Assembly: GCA_022712815.1 (NCBI GenBank) | Contig: JAFLJW010000133.1 | Span: 1 to 7,198 of the forward strand | Direction: 5' to 3' | Length of the DNA stretch: 7,198 nucleotides | Source of the DNA: Pseudodesulfovibrio sp. | GTDB taxonomy: Bacteria > Desulfobacterota > Desulfovibrionia > Desulfovibrionales > Desulfovibrionaceae | In this document: positions 1 through 6,360 of the stretch, piece by piece | Position numbering within the stretch: the stretch's first letter is position 1 | Layout of the letters: each line of letters opens with the position of its first letter | Program-made: the position numbers and the translations under genes | Notes under the pieces: generated by a model | Seen by the model: only the letters and a program-made list of their open reading frames with translations | Databases searched by the model: none | Told to the model about the DNA's origin: nothing

Positions 1-576
1 AACGGCCTTGCCGGATGGAGTATGGTCATTGATGACATAGATCAGCCGAGTTTCCGGGTGAATTTTGAGCGCCCACCACAAAGTGCCTTTGGCATCCATG
101 TTCTCAGTGACGCCCGTAAACAAAGGGTGGTTGTCGATCAACTCGTCCCGGTAGGAATTGATGCCGCCAAAAACCAACGGTACATTCGGAAACAGTTCGG
201 AATGATACCTGCGCATGAATTCAAAGGCATTATTGTCCGTAACCATTATCAGGTCGAGCTTCATCCCTTTGTATTTATGCTCAAGTACACTCCGGAGTTG
301 CTGTACATAGTGCTCGTTGAACTCCACGCGCTTGGTGTCCATATTTTCCACGTGCAGGACAATACCTGTCTCCTTGGGGCGCAGGACATCAGTCAGGCCG
401 CGAAAAAGTTCCTCATTCCAACTGAAATTCTGATGATAGGAGTTGAGCAGCAAAATTTGTTTTCTCTTGACTGGCTGCGCCTCTGCAAAAGGCACCAGGA
501 CCATGCCAAGCCCCACCAGCACGAGTGTGGCAACAAGGCTCAGACAGAGCATGTGATGGCGAAAACAACTTTTCAT
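1..576 (-). CDS. Periplasmic binding-protein-like sensor or substrate-binding protein, N-terminal part (3' end outside window)
   Basis: The visible 192 residues start with a signal peptide or uncleaved signal anchor: basic MKSCFRHH, a hydrophobic stretch at about residues 9-30, and a possible cleavage site after AEA at residue 33. The exported domain follows, with ILLLNSYHQNFSWNEELFRG (41-60), VTDNNAFEFM (112-121) and FPNVPLVFGGIN (129-140). These match the pattern I know from the ABC-transporter substrate-binding-like (PF04392-type) domain, which in deltaproteobacteria often forms the extracytoplasmic input of sensor histidine kinases or GGDEF proteins. A kinase, PAS or GGDEF part may lie beyond the left edge, but this cannot be seen. 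The ATG at 576 is the first in-frame start after an in-frame TGA upstream; no good Shine-Dalgarno sequence precedes it. It lies 126 bases downstream of the SDR/DUF2867 gene on the same strand, so co-transcription is possible. The fold is fairly sure, the output function unknown. Confidence 0.8.
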   Translation of the reverse strand, partial: MKSCFRHHMLCLSLVATLVLVGLGMVLVPFAEAQPVKRKQILLLNSYHQNFSWNEELFRGLTDVLRPKETGIVLHVENMDTKRVEFNEHYVQQLRSVLEHKYKGMKLDLIMVTDNNAFEFMRRYHSELFPNVPLVFGGINSYRDELIDNHPLFTGVTENMDAKGTLWWALKIHPETRLIYVINDHTPSGKAV

Positions 577-648
577 GGCAGCACCGGGTTCAGTATAGAA
601 TGAGTATCCATATCAAATCGTTGATTTTTAATAAAGAGGTGACGTTAA

Positions 649-682
649 CACGCTCCCCTCCCGAAGGAATGTGTGGAGCGTG
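649..682 (-). terminator. Intergenic hairpin after the SDR/DUF2867 gene, possible weak terminator
   Basis: Perfect 8-base arms CACGCTCC (649-656) and GGAGCGTG (675-682) enclose 18 bases. Read on the minus strand, the enclosed part contains TTCC-TTCG-GGAG, a nested hairpin with a UUCG tetraloop, so the RNA could form one long interrupted stem. It starts 20 bases after the SDR stop codon. No clean U-tract follows (TTAACGTCACCTCTTTATT), so it is not a textbook intrinsic terminator. It could instead be an RNA stability or processing element between this gene and the sensor gene. Confidence 0.4.
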
Positions 683-702
683 AACAAAAGCCGCTCATCA
701 AA

Positions 703-2208
703 TCATCGTTTTTCCGGCCCGGACACGACCCTGGCGTTACAGGCCTTGGCGATATTTTTGAGCATGCCCCGAAAGATGGGAGCGTGGAAAGGATAGACCG
801 AGTACCAGTAGGTCAGGCCGAGCAAGCCCTTGGGCCTAAAATAGGCGGTAAGGAAGAGATCGACCTCGCCGTTGCCAGCGTCCCTGATCGTCAGTTCGAG
901 CACGGCCTGTCCCCATACGAGCATTTCGGCGACCAGCCTGAGCTGATGGGGCGGATCGACCGTGGTCACCCGCCAGAAATCAAGGGCATCGCCCACACGC
1001 AGGTTTTCCGGGTCGCGGCGGCCTCTCGCAAGGCCCACGCCGCCAAGAATTTTGTCCATGAGACCACGCATCCGCCACAGGATATTGCCGCAATACCAGC
1101 CCGTATCGCCGCCGATTCGCTTGATGCAATCCCAGATGGTTTCAGCTCCAGCCTTCACGCGGATGGAATACTCGCACTTGAACACGCCCTGCCTGGCGTA
1201 GTCCGCATCCTCGGCCTGAATCCATTCCGGGGCAATGCATACGCCGGAGTCAAAGCAGGAGGTTTCCAGACTGCCGTGGCTGGACAGGTCACGAGCCCGA
1301 ATAATGGCCTGCTCGCAGGACATGAGCTTTTGCGGGCAAACATCCATGATGGCATTATCCCGGCTGATCATTTCGCCCAGCAGGCTCTCGACCATGATCC
1401 TGGAAACGGAATAGGGAACCGGTGAAATAAGGCTGATCCAGTATGCGCTGGTACGCGGGATGCGGAAAGGGATCGGGATGAAAAACCTGCGTCTCAACCG
1501 AACTGTGCGGGCATAGAGATGAAACAGGTCGGCATAGGTCATGATTTCGGTACCGGCAACATCATAGGTCTGACCCGCTGTTTCCTCCCGCTCCAGGCAT
1601 TCCAGAAGATAGACCAGTACATTGCGGATGCTGATGGGCTGGCATCTGGATTTCATCCACTTCGGGGCCAGCATGATAGGGTGCCTGTCCACCATGTAGC
1701 TGAGGATTTCAAACGACGCACTACCCGAGCCGATGACTATACCGGCCTTCAGGGTGGTGACTGGCACCTCCGAAAAGGAGAGAATCCGGGCCACGTCCTG
1801 ACGCAAGGTCAATTCCCTGCTTTGTTCCTTGCTGTCGTCACCCAGGCTGCCCAGATAAATGAGCCGCTCAAGTCCCGGAACGACTTTAGTAGCCTCCAGC
1901 ATGTTAAAGGCCCCGTCACGGTCCAGCGAGCCGTAATCGCGCTCGGAAATCGCCACGGAATGAACGAGGTAAAAGATCACGCCGCACCCTTGTGCCGCTT
2001 TGACGATGGAATCAAGGTCATGAATATCAAGTTGGGCAATCTGAATATTTTCGTGATCTGCCCAGCTCCGGGAACGAATTTTTTCCGGGGAACGCCCACC
2101 CACGCGGACCGTGTAGCCGGAGGACAGGAGCATGGGGACCAGACGACCGCCAACATAACCGGTGCCGCCGATGACAAGGATTGGGTTTTTCGTCATACGG
2201 ACAACCAT
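703..2208 (-). CDS. SDR-family NAD(P)-binding oxidoreductase with C-terminal DUF2867 domain
   Basis: A 501-residue two-domain protein. The N-terminal part is an atypical/extended short-chain dehydrogenase (NmrA/YbjT-like) with a Rossmann motif, ILVIGGTGYVGGRLV (glycines at about 14-21). It continues with LDIHDLDS, a FYLVHS stretch, and a ERLIYLGSLGDD strand characteristic of the family. The C-terminal part (about 345-492) is DUF2867, recognised by GGDTGWYCGN (366-375), GVGLARGRRDPENLRVGDAL, FWRV, TAYFRPKGLLGLTYWY and PFHAPIFRGML. The pairing SDR plus DUF2867 at about 500 residues is a known architecture; the substrate is not established to my knowledge. An NAD(P)-dependent reaction on a hydrophobic or lipid-like substrate is a guess. 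Start choice: ATG at 2208 has GGAA (2217-2220) 8 bases upstream. The alternative ATG at 2196 overlaps the upstream TGA as ATGA but lacks a well-placed Shine-Dalgarno. An upstream start at 2250 would overlap the previous gene by 58 bases and adds basic residues ahead of the Rossmann fold. Either favoured start implies translational coupling. Confidence 0.88.
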   Translation of the reverse strand: MVVRMTKNPILVIGGTGYVGGRLVPMLLSSGYTVRVGGRSPEKIRSRSWADHENIQIAQLDIHDLDSIVKAAQGCGVIFYLVHSVAISERDYGSLDRDGAFNMLEATKVVPGLERLIYLGSLGDDSKEQSRELTLRQDVARILSFSEVPVTTLKAGIVIGSGSASFEILSYMVDRHPIMLAPKWMKSRCQPISIRNVLVYLLECLEREETAGQTYDVAGTEIMTYADLFHLYARTVRLRRRFFIPIPFRIPRTSAYWISLISPVPYSVSRIMVESLLGEMISRDNAIMDVCPQKLMSCEQAIIRARDLSSHGSLETSCFDSGVCIAPEWIQAEDADYARQGVFKCEYSIRVKAGAETIWDCIKRIGGDTGWYCGNILWRMRGLMDKILGGVGLARGRRDPENLRVGDALDFWRVTTVDPPHQLRLVAEMLVWGQAVLELTIRDAGNGEVDLFLTAYFRPKGLLGLTYWYSVYPFHAPIFRGMLKNIAKACNARVVSGPEKR

Positions 2209-3083
2209 TGCAACTTTTCCATATCGCTGTCTTCTTCCTCGGTCCAGCATCCGCGGACTATGTTTCGTCCCTTGCCTCTGGCCCGGCCAAGAGCCAGTTG
2301 GGCACGCTGGACCAGTTTGTCCGGGGTATCATTCCCTTCATAATGGGCGACTCCAACTGAAATCGTGCTTTCAATCTCTTCGATAAAAATGGCGGACTCA
2401 ATAGCCAAACGGTACCTCTCGGCAGCGTTCATGGCCTGATCAAGGTCCGTGTCCGGCAGGATTGCCAGGAACTGAATACCAGTCCAGCGGATAAGAATAT
2501 CCGGTGTCCTGATAGTTTTCTGCAACTCCATGGCAACGTCCCGGATAAGCTGGTTGCCGATCTCGTTGCCATATTGTGCGTTGACCTTCATACAGTTATC
2601 GATCTCGAACTGGGCTACGGATACGTCTGTTTTGTGGCGTGCGGCCCTGCTCAATTCATGGCGGATGAGTTCATCGAATTTGCGCCTGATGAATGTACGG
2701 GTCAGGGAGTCGCGCACGGCCTGATTGTCCAACTCGCGGTGCAGCGAAAGAATGTCTCCGGCCAGCTCTTCCAGAAGATGATAGCAAAACGACGGGTCTT
2801 CGTGCAGCCGTTTCATGAACAGGTTATGGTCGATGGAGATAACCCGTGCTCCGCCCTTGGCCACGTAGCTGGCGGGATACGGGTCCTTGGTGATGACGGA
2901 CACGGCCCCGAACATGCGGCCCGGTCTCAGGATCTCAATGACTTCCTTGCCATAGTCGCTTTCCAGCACCACCTGCACCTTGCCGCCCTGTACCACGTAC
3001 AGGGTGCCGATCATCTCGTTCTGCCGGGCTATGATTTCGCCGTCGCTGTAGGGTCGTCCCAGATCACCTTTTTTCCCAAACAT
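2193..3083 (-). CDS. CRP-like cyclic-nucleotide-binding-fold plus degenerate GGDEF-domain protein
   Basis: A 296-residue soluble protein. Residues about 8-115 resemble a cNMP-binding beta-barrel (IGTLYVVQGGKVQVVL, EVIEILRPGRMFG, then KDPYPASYVA). Residues about 120-280 are a GGDEF domain opening with DSLTRTF (125-131) and ending with STISVGVA (239-246) and ALGRARGKGRN (264-274). The active-site loop, normally GG(D/E)EF, reads TGIQF (201-205), so the metal- and catalysis-linked acidic residues are replaced by I and Q. The usual first Asp of the metal pair is E160, and the guanine-contact Asp in GHxxGD is N177 (GNEIGN). In contrast the I-site RxxD is intact as RTPD (192-195), five residues before the loop, as in active cyclases. 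The cNMP phosphate-binding signature (GE...PRxA) is also eroded (GA...PYPA). It is probably catalytically dead and may be a c-di-GMP-binding effector. The start has AGGG eight bases upstream, inside the last codons of the FAD gene; the intergenic gap is only 4 bases. Confidence 0.88.
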   Translation of the reverse strand: MFGKKGDLGRPYSDGEIIARQNEMIGTLYVVQGGKVQVVLESDYGKEVIEILRPGRMFGAVSVITKDPYPASYVAKGGARVISIDHNLFMKRLHEDPSFCYHLLEELAGDILSLHRELDNQAVRDSLTRTFIRRKFDELIRHELSRAARHKTDVSVAQFEIDNCMKVNAQYGNEIGNQLIRDVAMELQKTIRTPDILIRWTGIQFLAILPDTDLDQAMNAAERYRLAIESAIFIEEIESTISVGVAHYEGNDTPDKLVQRAQLALGRARGKGRNIVRGCWTEEEDSDMEKLQWLSV

Positions 3084-3087
3084 AAAC

Positions 3088-4413
3088 TTAACCCTGCTTT
3101 TTCGAGACCAATGCTGTCGCTGTCGTCAGTATAATCCAAATGAAACGAAAGAGGAATCCGGGGTGAAGGCATCGCACGGCAATGTCAGTGTATGGTGCGC
3201 TCCCCGTGAACAAATCCCACATTATCGTACTCATATGGAGCGGGACATTGTCGTTGTCCTGCTCTTTTGCCACCATGTTGAGTACGGACAGGCGCAGAAA
3301 CCGGTACGCAATGAATATCTCGATCGTCTTGAAGATACACTTTCCGATATTATTGTCCCGACGCATGCGATTGACTGCCGGGAGGTACCCTTTCTTGAAG
3401 TCCTTTGCAGAGACACCTTTGAACACGGCGGTAGCGGCCAGAGACTTGCTCAGTCGATAGGCCGCACCGATGCCATCCTTGTAGAGCCGGGTGGTGCCGC
3501 AATCCCCCACCAGGGCAATGCGATCCAAGTATGGACGCCGAAGTCCTCGCGTGTTAATCTTGGGCAAACAGTTGCACGCCTTTTCGAGCATGGAAGGGTC
3601 GGCCTTGAAAAGTTCTAAAACTTCAGGAGATTGCAGAAAATGCTTGACCACCTTTGGAGTGATGTCACCGAGCATGCAGACCGTGGCGTATTCTTTTTTC
3701 GGAACAATGGCCGCGAATTCGACTCCGGGCATGTCCATCAGAAAAACATGCATGGAATCACCGATGATTTCACTGACTTTTTCGCGTCCAAGAGGCAGTT
3801 CGGAGATATAGCAGCGGGCCGTTTCCGGTTCGGGCTGACCGAGAAGGTCCTTGAACAACCTGTGAGAGCGGGAGTTAACACCCACCGCGCCGACAAGAAA
3901 GTCGTAAGGGCCGTGGGTCTCACCGTCCACCCCGACCACTGGGTAGCCGTTTTTCAACTCAATGGATGTTACGCGCTTTTTGATGATATTGACGCCCTTT
4001 TCCCAGAGCATCCCCTGCAAAAAGCCGTCAAAACTGCTCCAACTGGCTTCCGTGGTGCCGCGTGGCCCTGCGCCGCGATAGACCGAGGCGATGCGTTTTT
4101 CATGGGATGGAGTCTGGATGCCGACAGCGCGTCCTTCGGAATGAAGGACATAGGACTGCACGCCCCGCTGGATAATGTTGGGCAAAAGGATAATGCCTTC
4201 CATGGCGAGCATCTGGATGAGTGATTCGGAAATGATTCCGCCGCAGTGGTTGCAGCTCTTGGGGCCGAATCCGTAAAAGTTTTTCCTCTCGAAGATATCC
4301 ACTGAAAAGGAGATGCCTTTGCGCCGTGCTATTTCCAGAAGGAAATAGGTAGTCAGGGACCCGGCAGGACCGGCACCGATCACAGCAATTCGAGAACCAT
4401 CGTTAAGTTCCAA
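3088..4413 (-). CDS. FAD-dependent oxidoreductase, geranylgeranyl-reductase-like, with C-terminal membrane segment
   Basis: A 441-residue flavoprotein when started at the TTG at 4413. The N-terminal dinucleotide-binding motif is RIAVIGAGPAGSLTTYFLL (GxGxxG glycines at 13, 15, 18), followed by an acidic strand end (VDIFER). The second FAD contact is RIALVGDCGTTRLYKDGIGA (about 298-317), in the GD...GIG form common in geranylgeranyl-reductase and p-hydroxybenzoate-hydroxylase-type flavoproteins. Unusual features are a CNHCGG motif (Cys 54 and 57), which could be redox-active or bind metal, and a hydrophobic C-terminal segment (FLFRFIWIILTTATALV, about 420-436) ending in KKQG. The C-terminal segment suggests a monotopic or tail-anchored inner-membrane enzyme. 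Reduction of an isoprenoid, quinone or lipid is plausible, but the substrate is not shown by the sequence. It is the first gene of the operon with the GGDEF and SDR genes. No ATG is available ahead of the Rossmann motif; the reading frame stays open to 4512 but those extra 33 residues look non-coding. Confidence 0.85.
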   Translation of the reverse strand: MELNDGSRIAVIGAGPAGSLTTYFLLEIARRKGISFSVDIFERKNFYGFGPKSCNHCGGIISESLIQMLAMEGIILLPNIIQRGVQSYVLHSEGRAVGIQTPSHEKRIASVYRGAGPRGTTEASWSSFDGFLQGMLWEKGVNIIKKRVTSIELKNGYPVVGVDGETHGPYDFLVGAVGVNSRSHRLFKDLLGQPEPETARCYISELPLGREKVSEIIGDSMHVFLMDMPGVEFAAIVPKKEYATVCMLGDITPKVVKHFLQSPEVLELFKADPSMLEKACNCLPKINTRGLRRPYLDRIALVGDCGTTRLYKDGIGAAYRLSKSLAATAVFKGVSAKDFKKGYLPAVNRMRRDNNIGKCIFKTIEIFIAYRFLRLSVLNMVAKEQDNDNVPLHMSTIMWDLFTGSAPYTDIAVRCLHPGFLFRFIWIILTTATALVSKKQG

Positions 4414-4415
4414 AG

Positions 4416-4424
4416 CTCCCTCCC
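4416..4424 (-). promoter_or_regulatory. Strong Shine-Dalgarno deciding the TTG start of the FAD oxidoreductase
   Basis: Read on the minus strand, GGGAGGGAG lies directly before CT and then the TTG codon at 4411-4413. This near-consensus anti-16S match at proper spacing favours TTG 4413. It argues against the TTG at 4512, which has no recognisable ribosome binding site, and against the GTG inside the Rossmann strand, which would destroy the FAD fold. Confidence 0.65.
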
Positions 4425-4571
4425 GGTTGGCTTTGGAGAAGAAAGCGACACCAGAACAGGCATCTTTCCCACCCCTTATTGGAAGAATAAGCAAAAGGGA
4501 GAATTCTGGCAACTTCGGAAAATAAAGGAGAGAACCAAATTTTTAAAACTTCCCCACATTCTTTCCGTTTT

Positions 4572-4585
4572 TTGACTCAAGTCAT
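4572..4585 (+). promoter_or_regulatory. HcpR-like (CRP/FNR-family) operator upstream of hcp
   Basis: TTGAC-TCAA-GTCAT is a near-perfect palindrome, with one mismatch from TTGAC-N4-GTCAA. From memory, comparative-genomics work gives TTGAC-N4-GTCAA as the core of the Desulfovibrio HcpR site; I could not check this. Its centre lies 81.5 bases before the hcp start codon and about 39-41 bases before the inferred transcription start, the class II activator position for FNR-like proteins. The CRP/FNR-family regulator itself is not in the window; the CRP-like/GGDEF protein has no helix-turn-helix domain and is not a candidate. Confidence 0.6.
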
Positions 4586-4605
4586 ACTGCTTTAGTTCGG
4601 TTCGT

Positions 4606-4611
4606 TGTAAA
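4606..4611 (+). promoter_or_regulatory. Candidate -10 element of the hcp promoter
   Basis: TGTAAA matches the sigma-70 -10 consensus at 4 of 6 positions. A start near 4618 would put the HcpR-like palindrome about 40 bases upstream and leave a leader of roughly 40 bases. No -35 hexamer is apparent, which is expected at an activator-dependent class II promoter. The placement relies on the operator being correctly identified. Confidence 0.35.
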
Positions 4612-4646
4612 TCGTATTTTACCAAATGAAAACTCACCAGAACATC

Positions 4647-4652
4647 AAGGAG
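4647..4652 (+). promoter_or_regulatory. Ribosome binding site of hcp
   Basis: AAGGAG sits 7 bases before the ATG at 4660. This fixes the start so that the protein begins MFCNQC, which is also where class I Hcp proteins begin. Confidence 0.85.
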
Positions 4653-4659
4653 TGAATCA

Positions 4660-6267
4660 ATGTTTTGCAATCAGTGTGAACAAACCGCCAAAGGCGGTTG
4701 CACAAAAGTCGGTGTCTGCGGCAAAAGTGACTCCACCTCAACTATTCAGGACCTGCTTCTCTACCTGACCAAAGGTCTTTCCCAGGTAGCCATCGCTGCC
4801 CGCGAAGCCGGAAACGAGGATGCAGAGATCAACCGCTTCACAGCCGAGGCTGTCTTCTCCACCCTGACCAACGTCAACTTTGACGATGACCGCTTTGTCG
4901 TGATGATCAAGGATTGTGTCGCCAAACGTGAAGCTCTCAAGGGAAAAACCAATGGTGCATCCTTTGACGGTCCCGCGACTCTCGAAATAGCTTCCGACCT
5001 CGCTGGTCTGATCGCTCAGGGCGAGCAGTACGGTGTGGAGAACGATCCCGAGACCAATGAAGATCTCAAGTCCCTCAAGCAGACTCTGGTCTACGGACTC
5101 AAAGGTGTTGCCGCCTACATTGATCATGCCGCGATCCTCGGCCATGAAGACAACGAGCTGTATGCCAAATTCCAGGGCTTGCTCGTGGCCTCCCTGTCCA
5201 CTGATCTGACCCTTGAACAGTGCGTCGAAGCAGCTATGGAATGTGGCCGCATCAACATCCGCGCCATGGAACTGCTGGACGCCGCAAACACGTCCACCTA
5301 CGGCCATCCCGAGCCGACCGAAGTCAAGCTCGGCGCAACCGCAGGCAAGGCCATCCTTGTTTCCGGTCACGACCTGAAAGACCTTCACACCCTGCTCAAG
5401 CAGACCGAAGGCAAAGGCATCAACATTTACACCCACGGTGAGATGCTGCCCTGTCTCGCCTACCCCGAACTGAAAAAATATCCGCATCTGGCCGGTCACT
5501 ACGGAACCGCCTGGCAGAACCAGCAGAAGGAATTTGCCGAATTCCCCGGCTCCATCCTGATGACCACCAACTGCATCCAGAAACCCAAGGGTTACCTGGA
5601 CGCCATCTTCACCACCGGCCTTGTCGGCTGGCCCGGCGCAGTCCATGTAGGTAATGAAGACTTTACCCCAGTCATCGAAAAAGCCCTGTCCATGGAAGGC
5701 TTTGCCGCCGACACCGACAAGGGAACCATCATGACCGGTTTTGCCCACAACGCTGTCCTGTCCATTGCCGGTACGATCATCGACGCTGTCAAAGCCGGAG
5801 ACATCAAACACTTCTTCCTGGTCGGCGGTTGTGATGGAGCCAAGCCCGGTCGTAACTACTACACCGAGTTCGTGGAAAAGGCCCCCAAGGACACCATCAT
5901 TATGACCCTGGCCTGCGGCAAGTTCCGCTTCTTCGACAAGAAGCTCGGCGACATCGGCGGCATCCCCCGCCTGCTCGATATCGGCCAGTGCAACGATGCT
6001 TACTCCGCCGTCAAGATTGCCATGGCTCTGGCCGATGCATTCGACTGCGAAGTCAATGAACTTCCGCTCTCCTTTATCCTGTCCTGGTACGAGCAGAAAG
6101 CCGTTGCCATCCTGCTCTCGCTGTTCTCTCTCGGCATCAAGAACATCAAGCTCGGACCAACCCTGCCCGCGTTCATCACTCCCAATGTGCTGAACTTCCT
6201 GGTGGAGAACTTCAACATAGCCCCGATCTCAACCCCGGATGAAGACCTCAAGGAAATCCTCGGCTAA
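4660..6267 (+). CDS. hcp: Hydroxylamine reductase / hybrid cluster protein (Hcp, class I)
   Basis: A 535-residue cytoplasmic Fe-S protein. Hcp reduces hydroxylamine to ammonia in vitro and is linked in vivo to NO reduction and nitrosative-stress defence. The N-terminal cubane cluster ligands are C3, C6, C14 and C20 (C-x2-C-x7-C-x5-C), the class I spacing of strict anaerobes rather than the wider class II spacing of enterics. Every expected ligand of the hybrid 4Fe-2S-2O cluster can be placed: H237 (SGHDLKD), E261 (THGEMLP), C305 (TTNC), C391 (VGGCDG), C419 (LACGKFRF), C444 (GQCNDAY), and E478 and K480 (WYEQKA). C391 is the expected persulfide cysteine. Length and order agree with the Desulfovibrio protein (about 550 residues), so it should be active. 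No frdX-like ferredoxin gene follows; a terminator starts 24 bases after the stop, so the gene appears monocistronic. It has its own HcpR-like operator and a good ribosome binding site. Confidence 0.97.
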   Translation: MFCNQCEQTAKGGCTKVGVCGKSDSTSTIQDLLLYLTKGLSQVAIAAREAGNEDAEINRFTAEAVFSTLTNVNFDDDRFVVMIKDCVAKREALKGKTNGASFDGPATLEIASDLAGLIAQGEQYGVENDPETNEDLKSLKQTLVYGLKGVAAYIDHAAILGHEDNELYAKFQGLLVASLSTDLTLEQCVEAAMECGRINIRAMELLDAANTSTYGHPEPTEVKLGATAGKAILVSGHDLKDLHTLLKQTEGKGINIYTHGEMLPCLAYPELKKYPHLAGHYGTAWQNQQKEFAEFPGSILMTTNCIQKPKGYLDAIFTTGLVGWPGAVHVGNEDFTPVIEKALSMEGFAADTDKGTIMTGFAHNAVLSIAGTIIDAVKAGDIKHFFLVGGCDGAKPGRNYYTEFVEKAPKDTIIMTLACGKFRFFDKKLGDIGGIPRLLDIGQCNDAYSAVKIAMALADAFDCEVNELPLSFILSWYEQKAVAILLSLFSLGIKNIKLGPTLPAFITPNVLNFLVENFNIAPISTPDEDLKEILG

Positions 6268-6291
6268 TCGGTCAAACAGACGAATAAATGT

Positions 6292-6332
6292 CCGCCCCAT
6301 CTGGTCTTCACCGGATGGGGCGGTCTTTTTTT
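6292..6332 (+). terminator. Intrinsic terminator of hcp
   Basis: Arms CCGCCCCATC (6292-6301) and GATGGGGCGG (6314-6323) pair perfectly, and three further pairs (one of them G-U) close a 6-base loop TCTTCA (6305-6310). TC and seven T residues follow. It is a strong Rho-independent terminator, 24 bases past the hcp stop codon. Confidence 0.95.
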
Positions 6333-6360
6333 GAAGAGAAAGAAAAGGGAAGGAATATGG

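Noticed and set aside
592..597. TATACT on the minus strand as a -10 element for the sensor gene
   Set aside because: A start from it would leave only about 9 bases before the ATG, and no -35 hexamer is at 16-18 bases spacing.
22..603. Open frame of 193 codons on the plus strand
   Set aside because: It is the antisense shadow of the binding-protein-like gene, whose minus-strand translation has a signal peptide and family motifs.
673..1425. 250-codon plus-strand frame over the DUF2867 region
   Set aside because: Antisense shadow; the minus strand carries clear DUF2867 and Rossmann motifs, and this frame has no recognisable domain.
1519..2343. 274-codon plus-strand frame
   Set aside because: Antisense to the SDR and GGDEF genes, crossing their junction; no domain or ribosome binding site.
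4414..4512. 33-residue N-terminal extension of the FAD oxidoreductase (TTG at 4512)
   Set aside because: No Shine-Dalgarno at 4512 and non-family sequence before the Rossmann strand, whereas the TTG at 4413 has GGGAGGGAG directly upstream.
4738..5811. 357-codon minus-strand frame inside hcp
   Set aside because: Produced by the codon bias of hcp; glycine/valine-rich with no family features.
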